In this document: one piece after another, positions 16,926 through 24,671 of the stretch | Numbering within the stretch: the first letter of the stretch is position 1 | Layout of the letters: each line of letters begins with the position of its first letter | Assembly: GCA_015999985.1 (NCBI GenBank) | Contig: JAECRA010000022.1 | Coordinates: 1-62,876 of the forward strand | Direction of reading: 5' to 3' | DNA: 62,876 bases | From: Comamonadaceae bacterium | Lineage (GTDB): Bacteria; Pseudomonadota; Gammaproteobacteria; Burkholderiales; Burkholderiaceae_C | Program-made: the position numbers and the translations under genes | The notes under the pieces: generated by a model | Seen by the model: the letters and a program-made list of their open reading frames with translations, nothing else | What the model was told of the DNA's origin: nothing | Databases searched by the model: none

Positions 16926-17609
16926 TTAAGGGCGTGCTGCAGGCTGCGCTAGAGACGGTTCTGCGGGCTGAACTGTAGGCGCTGCTTTAGGCGCGGTTTG
17001 GGCTGGAGAGCGAGGCAGCAGCGTATTTCTGTTCAAGGGAGAGGGCGTTTGGGCACCGCCGATAGGTGCTTCGGCCGAGCGCGGTGCGGTGCGCAGAATT
17101 TTCTCAGGCGGTACCGGCCGTAATGCCGGAGCAGTACTTCGGGGCGGTTTGGGGCGATCTGCCGCCAAGCGTTCCCGCTCCTCAGCCGAGAGAGTTTGGT
17201 ACTCCTCCCACTTCGCTCTCTTCTCGTCCACCGGGAGCTTGCGTGCTTCCCCAAAGTTCAGACGGGCCTGCGTGCGCTGCGCTGGTGTCAATTTAGCCCA
17301 GTCGTTCATACGCTCCTGGAGCATATTTCGCTCTGTTGGAGACATGCGGTTGAAATTGTGAGCCAGCGCGATCCACTTGCGCTGATGATCACCGCTGAGC
17401 TTGGGCCACTGGCTTGCCAATGGGCTGAGCGCCGTTTTCTGCTCGCTGTTGAGCGTATTCCAGTTGATGGATCCCAACAAAGGGGTGGCCGGGGCCGCCA
17501 ATGGTGCAGGCTTGGCTGGAGGGGGGGTAAGTTGCGCATACGCAACAGCACCCGCCGCAGCCAATGCTATGGTCAAAACCGAAAGGCCACTTACCAACTT
17601 AGCGCGCAT
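16926..17609 (-). CDS. Secreted DUF3106-domain protein
   Basis: A 227-residue periplasmic protein. Residues 1-26 form a signal peptide (VLTIALAAAGAVAYA/Q). A Pro/Ala-rich linker is followed, at about residues 48-150, by the DUF3106 region with repeated motifs: LNSEQKTALSPLASQW, MSPTERNMLQERM, LTPAQRTQARLNF and LSAEERERLAA. The recurring 'Leu-Thr/Ser-x-x-Gln/Glu-Arg' is reminiscent of the LTxxQ helices of CpxP-type periplasmic stress sensors. The C-terminal ~75 residues are Pro/Ala-rich and disordered. Start at ATG 17609; a TTG two codons upstream is possible. It follows the DUF3619 gene by 16 bp, in one operon with the ECF sigma factor. Biochemical role unknown. Confidence 0.85.
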   Translation of the reverse strand: MRAKLVSGLSVLTIALAAAGAVAYAQLTPPPAKPAPLAAPATPLLGSINWNTLNSEQKTALSPLASQWPKLSGDHQRKWIALAHNFNRMSPTERNMLQERMNDWAKLTPAQRTQARLNFGEARKLPVDEKRAKWEEYQTLSAEERERLAADRPKPPRSTAPALRPVPPEKILRTAPRSAEAPIGGAQTPSPLNRNTLLPRSPAQTAPKAAPTVQPAEPSLAQPAARP

Positions 17610-17625
17610 GTGCAATAAACCAGAC

Positions 17626-18102
17626 TTATTGGCTCGAAGTGCGCTGGGCAGGAGCAGTTTTCAAGAATTGAAGAAACCCGGGGTCAGAATACGCCGCAGG
17701 AGGCAAATCGTCGGTCAGCAGTGCTGTATCGACCTCAGCGACTTCTGAGGCTCGGTCGTCTTCCTGGACAATATTGATGGTGACAAGGCCAACCGCCATT
17801 GCAATGACCAGCACGGTGGAGGCCAGCCGACCCCAGAGTCCCAAGACATCGTCACTGAAACCACCCAGTGCCACCGTGTTTCCGTATCGGGCGGCTACTG
17901 CGGGGGCTGTTCGCAGCCGTGTGACCGCAACAGCTTGTTTACGCCGTGCAATGGCTTGCTCGCGCGTGGCGCGCAGACGCTCGCCGATGTCATGCGGCAA
18001 TTCGGCGCTACCGGCTGACAGGCGTGCAGCCACTCTCAGTCCGAAGCGGTTTTGAAGTATCTCAGCGTGCGCACGGGTGTGCGGAAGTTGGCGGCTGTTC
18101 AT
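17626..18102 (-). CDS. DUF3619 single-pass membrane protein, candidate anti-sigma factor
   Basis: A 158-residue protein with a basic N-terminal cytoplasmic part (residues 1-86, Arg/Ala-rich helices such as ERLRATREQAIARRKQ), one transmembrane helix (about 88-112, LASTVLVIAMAVGLVTI) and a short acidic C-terminal part predicted in the periplasm. The family is DUF3619, found beside ECF sigma genes. The topology, size and 4-bp overlap with the sigma gene are what one expects of a membrane-anchored anti-sigma factor, although no known anti-sigma domain (RseA, ZAS) is visible. The function is therefore inference from context. Confidence 0.8.
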   Translation of the reverse strand: MNSRQLPHTRAHAEILQNRFGLRVAARLSAGSAELPHDIGERLRATREQAIARRKQAVAVTRLRTAPAVAARYGNTVALGGFSDDVLGLWGRLASTVLVIAMAVGLVTINIVQEDDRASEVAEVDTALLTDDLPPAAYSDPGFLQFLKTAPAQRTSSQ

Positions 18103-18665
18103 GGCATGATTCCCTTGGCCCGGAGTGCCTTCGCAAGCGCCTGGACTGCACGGGAGCAGTGCGTCTTGACACTACCTTCCGAACAACCCATGGCCGCTGC
18201 TGTTTCGGCAACATCCATCTCTTCCCAATAACGCATCAGAAAAGCCTCACGTTGACGCCCGGGCAATTCTTGGACTTGTAACTCTATAGCGTGGAGAATT
18301 TGTGCGCGCCGCGTGAGGTCCTCGGCGCTTTCAGTTTGCTGTGAATCTGCCACCCCCGCAAAGGTTTCCAGCAGATCAAAATCGTTGTCACTCTCAGCCG
18401 TCTCGAAATCGCTCATGTTCGAGAACAAAGCCTTGCGTGTCTTCTGCCGGCGGAACCAGTCAAGGGTAGTGTTGGATAGGATGCGCTGATAGAGCATCGG
18501 CAGCTCCGCTGCCGGCTTGTCGCCGTAGTGCTCGGCGAGCTTCATCATGCTGTCCTGGACGATATCCAAGGCAGCTTCGTCATCGCGGACGTGGTATAGC
18601 GCGCGCTTGAACGATCGCTTTTCGACGCTCTTCAGAAAGTCGGAGAGTTCTTGTTCGGTGGCCAA
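18099..18665 (-). CDS. ECF-type RNA polymerase sigma factor
   Basis: A 188-residue sigma-70-family factor of the extracytoplasmic type. Region 2 (about residues 8-80) has FKRALYHVRDDEAALDIVQD and the promoter-melting MLYQRILSNTTLDWFRRQ. An acidic linker of about 40 residues follows. Region 4 (about 130-185) contains LPGRQREAFLMRYWEEMDVA and the helix-turn-helix AAAMGCSEGSVKTHCSRAV. The start is TTG at 18665 because no ATG or GTG is available in frame; no strong ribosome site is visible. It is first in a minus-strand operon with the DUF3619 and DUF3106 genes, and is divergent from ilvI across 306 bp. Confidence 0.93.
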   Translation of the reverse strand: MATEQELSDFLKSVEKRSFKRALYHVRDDEAALDIVQDSMMKLAEHYGDKPAAELPMLYQRILSNTTLDWFRRQKTRKALFSNMSDFETAESDNDFDLLETFAGVADSQQTESAEDLTRRAQILHAIELQVQELPGRQREAFLMRYWEEMDVAETAAAMGCSEGSVKTHCSRAVQALAKALRAKGIMP

Positions 18666-18971
18666 TGGACGGTTCGCGACGAGAGTTGATGCGGTCGGTG
18701 GGAGGGGTGTGGGCGAGACGTCGCGAGAAAAACGTCACTTTTTGCGGGCGATTATGGCATCCGTGCGGGAATTTTTTCATAAGCGCTCAGACAACTCTCA
18801 TGTTGCAGTGCGATAATCTTGGCTGCAGTCAAAAAAGGCAAACGGGTCTCAGCACGGCGGATGGTTCTTTCGCCCATGGCTGGTGGCCTCAAGTCCTGAC
18901 GCGGCCTCATAAGGGCTGGCAAGGGGCACCCAAGGTATTTCGTCAGAGAAATTCTCGAAAGGTTTATCAAA
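18666..18971. other. Divergent intergenic region, sigma factor / ilvI
   Basis: 306 bp with no credible gene. It must hold the promoters of the ECF sigma operon and of ilvI. I looked for a branched-chain leader peptide like that of leuA and saw none: there is no run of Leu, Val or Ile codons followed by a terminator. A purine-rich stretch precedes the ilvI start but is not a strong ribosome site. Confidence 0.6.
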
Positions 18972-20750
18972 ATGGAAATCTCCAAAGCCGAAATCAAATC
19001 GGCCGCTGCCGCCTCCGCGGGCAGCCAATCCTCCGAACTCCGTGGCGCTGAAATTCTCGTCAAAGCTTTGCAGCTTGAAGGCGTGAAACACATTTGGGGT
19101 TACCCAGGTGGTGCAGCGTTGCACATTTACGACGCACTCTACAAGCAAGACGTCGTCCAACACGTTCTGGTTCGCCACGAACAGGGCGCTGTCCATGCAG
19201 CCGACGGCTTTGCCCGCGCGACCGGCGAAGTCGGCGTGGCCTTGGTCACATCCGGGCCAGGCGTGACCAATGCGGTCACTGGAATTGCCACGGCCTACAT
19301 GGACTCCATTCCGATGGTCATCATCACCGGTCAGGTGCCTGCCACCGCCATCGGTCAAGATGCCTTCCAGGAATGTGACACCGTGGGTATCACGCGGCCT
19401 ATCGTGAAGCACAACTTCCTGGTCAAGGATGTGCGGCAGATGGCAGACATCGTGAAGAAGGCATTTCATATCGCCCGTACTGGCCGTCCTGGCCCCGTGG
19501 TGGTGGATGTGCCCAAGGACATCGCTTTCGCCAAGGCCCCCTGGACGGGCTATCCAGAAAAAGTCGAGATGCGCTCATACAACCCTGTGAAAAAAGGCCA
19601 TGGCGGCCAGATTCGCAAGGCGATGCAGCTCTTGATGGCGGCCAAGCGCCCGTATATCTACACGGGTGGTGGTGTCCTGCTCTCCAATGCCTCAGGCGAG
19701 CTGCGTCAATTGGTCGACATGTTGAACACGCCGATCACCAACACCCTCATGGGTCTTGGGGCGTTTCCGGCTACAGACCGCCGCTTCCTTGGCATGCTGG
19801 GCATGCACGGTACGTGGGAAGCCAACAACGCCATGCAGAACTGCGATGTTCTGCTGGCCGTGGGTGCGCGTTTTGATGATCGAGTCATCGGTAACCCCAA
19901 ACATTTTGCGCAAAACGAGCGCAAGATCATTCACATCGACATTGATCCGTCGAGCATCTCCAAGCGCGTCAAGGTCGATGTGCCCATCGTGGGCGACGTC
20001 AAAGACGTCCTGATCGAGCTCATGGGCATGATCAAGGAAAGCGGAGCGAAACTCGATCAGCCTGCGCTTGATTCATGGTGGCAGCAGATTGAAGGCTGGC
20101 GCGCTCGCGACTGCATGAAATATGACAGCGACAACCAGGACGTCATCAAGCCGCAGAAAGTCATCCAGACTCTGTGGGAAATGACCAAGGACGCTGACGC
20201 GTACATCACCTCTGACGTCGGCCAGCATCAGATGTGGGCGGCGCAGTATTACAAATTCAATGAACCACGCCGGTGGATCAACTCTGGTGGCTTGGGCACC
20301 ATGGGCGTCGGTATTCCCTATGCCATGGGCATCAAACTGGCCAAGCCCGAGAGCGAAGTGTTTTGCGTAACCGGTGAAGGTTCGGTGCAGATGTGCATCC
20401 AGGAACTCTCCACCTGCCTGCAATACAACACTCCCATCAAGGTGCTTTCCCTGAACAACAGGTATCTGGGCATGGTTCGTCAATGGCAGGAGATTGAGTA
20501 CTCTGGCCGCTACAGCCACAGCTACATGGATGCGCTTCCCAACTTTGTGAAACTGGCAGAGGCTTACGGCCACGTCGGCATCCTGGTGGAAGACCCGAAA
20601 GACGTGGAGCCAGCGTTGCGCGAAGCGCGCAAGCTGAAAGACCGCACCGTATTCATTGATTTCCGCACGGATCCCACCGAGAACGTTTTCCCGATGGTTC
20701 AGGCCGGTAAAGGCATCACAGAGATGCTGCTGGGGTCTGAAGATCTGTGA
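18972..20750 (+). CDS. ilvI: Acetolactate synthase, catalytic (large) subunit
   Basis: A 592-residue thiamine-diphosphate enzyme that condenses two pyruvates, or pyruvate plus 2-oxobutyrate, in the first common step of valine, leucine and isoleucine synthesis. It shows GAEILVKALQLEGVKHIWGY with the catalytic Glu farther on (RHEQGAVHAADG), the FAD-associated central domain, and the C-terminal ThDP site VTGEGSVQMCIQEL...LNNRYLGM. The metal-binding GDG of the ThDP motif reads Gly-Glu-Gly here. About 25 extra residues precede the core. ilvH and ilvC follow on the same strand. Confidence 0.97.
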   Translation: MEISKAEIKSAAAASAGSQSSELRGAEILVKALQLEGVKHIWGYPGGAALHIYDALYKQDVVQHVLVRHEQGAVHAADGFARATGEVGVALVTSGPGVTNAVTGIATAYMDSIPMVIITGQVPATAIGQDAFQECDTVGITRPIVKHNFLVKDVRQMADIVKKAFHIARTGRPGPVVVDVPKDIAFAKAPWTGYPEKVEMRSYNPVKKGHGGQIRKAMQLLMAAKRPYIYTGGGVLLSNASGELRQLVDMLNTPITNTLMGLGAFPATDRRFLGMLGMHGTWEANNAMQNCDVLLAVGARFDDRVIGNPKHFAQNERKIIHIDIDPSSISKRVKVDVPIVGDVKDVLIELMGMIKESGAKLDQPALDSWWQQIEGWRARDCMKYDSDNQDVIKPQKVIQTLWEMTKDADAYITSDVGQHQMWAAQYYKFNEPRRWINSGGLGTMGVGIPYAMGIKLAKPESEVFCVTGEGSVQMCIQELSTCLQYNTPIKVLSLNNRYLGMVRQWQEIEYSGRYSHSYMDALPNFVKLAEAYGHVGILVEDPKDVEPALREARKLKDRTVFIDFRTDPTENVFPMVQAGKGITEMLLGSEDL

Positions 20751-20760
20751 CAACAAGGCC

Positions 20761-20844
20761 CGGCGCCCATGATGGGCGCCGCGCAATCAATAATTTCTTA
20801 GACGAATCTATTGCCTGCCGAGCCTGCGCATTACCGTGCGCAGG
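20761..20844 (+). repeat. Two perfect stem-loops between ilvI and ilvH
   Basis: CGGCGCCCA (20761-20769) pairs with TGGGCGCCG (20773-20781) around TGA. CCTGCGCA (20823-20830) pairs with TGCGCAGG (20837-20844) around TTACCG. Neither is followed by a T-run, so they are not classical terminators. They sit between subunit genes of one enzyme, just upstream of the ilvH ribosome site. Confidence 0.75.
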
Positions 20845-20874
20845 GGAGGGCAGCGAAAAGAGGAATCTTTCATC

Positions 20875-21366
20875 ATGAAACACATCATTTCCGTACTGAT
20901 TGAGAACGAGGCAGGCGCACTGTCTCGTGTGGTGGGCCTGTTTTCTGCCCGTGGTTACAACATCGAATCCTTGATCGTTGCACCCACAGAGGACGAGAGC
21001 CTTTCTCGCATGACCATCCAGACCCGAGGTTCGGACGAAGTCATTGAGCAGATCACCAAGCATTTGAACCGCTTGATCGAAGTGGTCAAGGTGGTTGATC
21101 TCACCGAAGGCGCCTATATCGAACGCGAGCACATGATGGTCAAGGTGCGGGCGGTGGGCAAGGAGCGCGAAGAAATCAAGCGCATGTCCGACATCTTCCG
21201 CGGCCACATCATTGATGTTACCGACAAGAGCTACACCATCGAGTTGACAGGCGATCAGGCCAAGAACGACGCCTTCCTGAGCGCTATCGACAAATCTGCC
21301 ATTCTGGAAACTGTGCGCACTGGTGCCAGCGGTATCGGGCGGGGCGAGCGGTTGCTGCGAGTGTGA
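20875..21366 (+). CDS. ilvH: Acetolactate synthase, regulatory (small) subunit
   Basis: A 163-residue regulatory subunit that stimulates the large subunit and mediates valine feedback. The ACT domain is at the N terminus: MKHIISVLIENEAGALSRVV with the effector-site stretch GLFSARGYNIESLIVAPTED. The C-terminal domain ends in GRGERLLRV. The start at ATG 20875 matches the family; the longer frame from 20836 adds 13 residues through the second hairpin. An AGAGGAA sequence lies upstream. Confidence 0.97.
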   Translation: MKHIISVLIENEAGALSRVVGLFSARGYNIESLIVAPTEDESLSRMTIQTRGSDEVIEQITKHLNRLIEVVKVVDLTEGAYIEREHMMVKVRAVGKEREEIKRMSDIFRGHIIDVTDKSYTIELTGDQAKNDAFLSAIDKSAILETVRTGASGIGRGERLLRV

Positions 21367-21447
21367 TCGTCTTTTCGCGCTGCCACAGGTCGTGCAGTTC
21401 GCGGCCCGGCGCGATACTTGTTGATTAATTTATTGACTGTTTCCTAG

Positions 21448-22473
<1,026 letters not shown>

Positions 22474-22518
22474 TCATCGAGCAAGCGCCGTGAATTTCAC
22501 GGCACTTGCCTGGTAGGC

Positions 22519-22553
22519 AAAAAAGAAGCCACGCAATGCGTGGCTTCTTTTTT
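22519..22553 (+). terminator. Intrinsic terminator after ilvC
   Basis: AAAAAAGAAGCCACGC pairs with GCGTGGCTTCTTTTTT around a 3-nt AAT loop. The T-run on the plus side ends the ilvIHC unit; the symmetrical A-run would also work on the minus strand. Confidence 0.93.
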
Positions 22554-22604
22554 GGCTTTTCTAAAGCAAGGATCGGAGTGCTTGCTACAGAAGCGGGATG
22601 TCCT

Positions 22605-22687
22605 CCTGGCAGCGCCAAGCTCCAGCTTGGCATCTTCCGGGTCTCTGCAAGCGCCGCAGTGCCAAGCTGGAGCTTAGCGCTCCCAGG
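22605..22687. repeat. Dispersed double-hairpin repeat, copy A
   Basis: Two 28-bp arms (22605-22632 and 22660-22687) are inverted repeats of one another with 26 of 28 positions matching, separated by 27 bp. Each arm also contains its own hairpin, CCAAGCT-CC-AGCTTGG. A related element with the same architecture lies at 61477-61554. It sits in the gene-free space after ilvC. It is of the REP/MITE kind, with no transposase nearby. Confidence 0.85.
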
Positions 22688-22831
22688 GTATACCGATGCA
22701 TTCCAGGCTGCGATGTGGCAATTTTCGAACTTGCCACTAGGGCGTGTCATCTGTAGCCAGCGCCCGGGTCGGGTATCTGAGTCTGACGTGGGAAAGAAAA
22801 GGCATGGCTGGTCGGTAACCCGATGGCTAGC

Positions 22832-22866
22832 AAAAAGACCCCGGGAGATCGCAGAGATCTCGGAGT
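22832..22866 (-). terminator. Probable terminator after hemP (minus strand)
   Basis: Read on the minus strand, CCGAGATC, a short loop, and GATCTCCCGG form a stem with a two-base bulge, followed after GGTC by TTTTT. It lies 22 bp downstream of the hemP stop. The bulge makes this less certain than the other terminators. Confidence 0.55.
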
Positions 22867-22887
22867 CGTCCCACGATGAAACTGAAT

Positions 22888-23172
22888 CTATTTGGTCAAA
22901 ATGAGTTTGCCTAGCTTCGTAGCTTGCAACTTGTATACGAAGCCGTTGTGCGAAATCTGTACTGTTTTCTGCCCGCACAGCAAAGCAGCGCTGTCAAGAC
23001 GGGGCGCTGACAGATCAGCATCATCAAAACGTTGTGTGGCCGGCTGGCTGGACAGAGCTTCATGCTCCGCTTCCAGGCTCTTTGGTACCGCCATGGGCGG
23101 CATCGCAACCGGGCGCGACACACGTAGCGTGCGCCGACCGTTCGAAGGAGCTAGCGAGGTGTTCAAGGACAT
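22888..23172 (-). CDS. hemP: HemP/HmuP-family hemin uptake protein
   Basis: A 94-residue protein whose last ~40 residues match the small HemP family: an LLCGQKTVQISHNGFVY strand pair followed by KLQATKLGKLILTK, the family's characteristic C terminus. HemP/HmuP proteins are needed for expression of heme-uptake genes in several proteobacteria and may bind nucleic acid. The N-terminal ~50 residues are Pro/Ala-rich and not conserved; starts at either of two internal Met codons (MPPMAVPK) would give a more typical length. A Fur-box-like palindrome lies 54 bp upstream of the start. No heme receptor gene is adjacent, which is unusual. Confidence 0.85.
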   Translation of the reverse strand: MSLNTSLAPSNGRRTLRVSRPVAMPPMAVPKSLEAEHEALSSQPATQRFDDADLSAPRLDSAALLCGQKTVQISHNGFVYKLQATKLGKLILTK

Positions 23173-23225
23173 GGCGGCAAAGTTTTTGCAAGGAGGAAGA
23201 ACTAATCTGAGTGCAGTTTAGCATT

Positions 23226-23246
23226 AAATGCGATTGATTCGCATTT
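23226..23246 (-). promoter_or_regulatory. Fur-box-like palindrome upstream of hemP
   Basis: AAATGCGA (23226-23233) and TCGCATTT (23239-23246) form a perfect 8-bp inverted repeat around TTGAT. The pattern resembles GC-modified Fur boxes of betaproteobacteria. Its place 54 bp before hemP fits iron repression of that gene. Confidence 0.65.
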
Positions 23247-23549
23247 GCGAGAATATTTTTTCGATATCGTGGCCCGTCGGGGGCAGATACATGAGTGCCT
23301 GGGGTTTTTTGTAACCCTGAATTGCAGGAAATCATATATAAAACAATGACTTGCGGTTAATTTAACGCCAGTTGAAACGGATGTGGCGTCCTGTAGCACG
23401 ACAGGGCAAAGTGCTTTTCTTCAGACGTGCATTGACTTTAGACGTCATGACCAGCGCTATTGTGTCGCGCGTTCTCAGGGATTTTTCTGACATGGAGCCA
23501 AGCCGAATTACACTGCCCCTCATGCCAAAAAGGCGCTAATCTTTACTAA
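23247..23549. other. Intergenic region upstream of pssA
   Basis: 303 bp, AT-richer than its surroundings, between the hemP control site and pssA. No protein-like frame is visible. It presumably contains the pssA promoter and part of the hemP promoter. A GGGTTTTTTGTAACCC-type short inverted repeat occurs near 23300-23316. Confidence 0.5.
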
Positions 23550-24437
23550 ATGACAGAACCAGACGCATTCAACGAGCCGAATCTTCCTCAAGCGGGAGAC
23601 GCTCCCCCGGTGCGTAAACCCCGCAAGGGCATTTACGTGCTGCCTAATCTTTTCACGCTCGCGGGTCTCTTCGGTGGTTTCTACGCCGTCGTGATGGCTA
23701 TGAACGGGCGCTTTGACCTGGCAACGACTGGTATTTTTGCAGCCATGGTGCTCGATAGCCTGGACGGTCGGGTAGCGCGCATGACGGGTACGCAAAGTGC
23801 CTTTGGCGAGCAGATGGACTCGCTCGCGGACATGGTGAGCTTTGGCGCGGCGCCTGCATTGATCGCTTATGAGTGGGCGCTCCGACCCTTGGGTCGTTGG
23901 GGTTGGATTGCTGCATTTGTCTACTGCGCCTGTGCTGCACTTCGTCTGGCGCGCTTTAACGTCAATACATCCGTCGTCGACAAGCGATTTTTCCAGGGCC
24001 TGCCTTCCCCGGCTGCCGCAGCATTGGTGGCCGGGTTCATCTGGTTGACCAGCACCATGCTGTCGGCTCAGCACGAAGTACCGATTTTCAGGGACCTGAT
24101 GTCGCTCTTTGGCGGTATGAGGATTGAGCGCTCGGATTTCGCGTGGATCATGTTTTGCGTCACCTTGTTTACCGGACTGACCATGGTGACCAATATTCCC
24201 TACTACAGCTTCAAGGATTTTGGCGGAAGGCGCAGTGTTCCCTTTGCGGTGCTCGTGCTGATTGCCTTGGTTATTGCCATCATCAGCCTTGAACCTGCCA
24301 CCTTGCTTTTCGTTCTGTTCGTGGGATACGCACTTTCTGGCTACGTGATCTACGCTTGGCGTCGCGCGAATGGGCATCGGACGAGTATTGTCAGCACCTC
24401 CACGGATGAACCCGAGGAGCGGGGATTGCATCAATAG
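23550..24437 (+). CDS. pssA: CDP-diacylglycerol-serine O-phosphatidyltransferase
   Basis: A 295-residue membrane enzyme that makes phosphatidylserine, precursor of phosphatidylethanolamine. The CDP-alcohol phosphotransferase motif is complete: DGRVAR, then eight residues, G, three residues, D, three residues, D (in GTQSAFGEQMDSLAD, residues about 70-95). Around seven or eight transmembrane helices follow. It is of the PssA type II (Bacillus-like, integral) family rather than the E. coli peripheral type. It lies between ilvC and leuA on the same strand. The start ATG 23550 lacks a strong ribosome site. Confidence 0.95.
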   Translation: MTEPDAFNEPNLPQAGDAPPVRKPRKGIYVLPNLFTLAGLFGGFYAVVMAMNGRFDLATTGIFAAMVLDSLDGRVARMTGTQSAFGEQMDSLADMVSFGAAPALIAYEWALRPLGRWGWIAAFVYCACAALRLARFNVNTSVVDKRFFQGLPSPAAAALVAGFIWLTSTMLSAQHEVPIFRDLMSLFGGMRIERSDFAWIMFCVTLFTGLTMVTNIPYYSFKDFGGRRSVPFAVLVLIALVIAIISLEPATLLFVLFVGYALSGYVIYAWRRANGHRTSIVSTSTDEPEERGLHQ

Positions 24438-24510
24438 TTTTCGCTCTAGGGGGCGCCCAGCCGCGCAGCCTCCTGGCCCCGCTTAAAAGCTTGTGCTATA
24501 TTCATATCCA

Positions 24511-24564
24511 ATGAACGCTAAATCTCTAGCCCTACTACTAACACCCAACGGGTGGAGGCGGTAG
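24511..24564 (+). CDS. leuL: leu operon leader peptide (17 aa)
   Basis: A 17-codon frame, MNAKSLALLLTPNGWRR and stop. Four of its codons are leucine and all four are CTA (24526, 24532, 24535, 24538), three in a row, in a GC-rich genome where CTA should be rare. It ends 30 bp before a perfect terminator hairpin (24594-24631) and 108 bp before leuA. This is the design of a ribosome-mediated transcription attenuator, as in enterobacterial leuL, which also uses rare CTA codons. Shortage of charged tRNA-Leu would stall the ribosome at codons 8-10 and let an alternative hairpin form. Confidence 0.85.
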   Translation: MNAKSLALLLTPNGWRR

Positions 24565-24593
24565 CGCGCAAGTTCGGCGTTTTCCCAAACTCT

Positions 24594-24631
24594 CGGCCCG
24601 TTCGCACCAGCAACGGGCCGTTTGTTTTTTT
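24594..24631 (+). terminator. leu attenuator terminator hairpin
   Basis: CGGCCCGTT (24594-24602) pairs perfectly with AACGGGCCG (24612-24620) around a 9-nt loop, followed by TTTGTTTTTTT (24621-24631). The 5' arm's CCCGTT (24597-24602) can alternatively pair with AACGGG at 24547-24552, inside the last codons of the leader peptide, giving an antiterminator. Confidence 0.87.
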
Positions 24632-24671
24632 GGGGTTGCTGGATGCCTTGTTTACTGATGAGGACCTTTCC

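Noticed and set aside
18666-18971. A branched-chain leader peptide before ilvI
   Set aside because: Looked for because of the leuA attenuator, but no Leu/Val/Ile codon cluster followed by a terminator was found.
23520-24434. A 304-codon minus-strand frame opposite pssA
   Set aside because: Composition is typical of antisense shadow (His/Arg/Gln-rich, low complexity), whereas the plus strand has a complete phosphotransferase motif.
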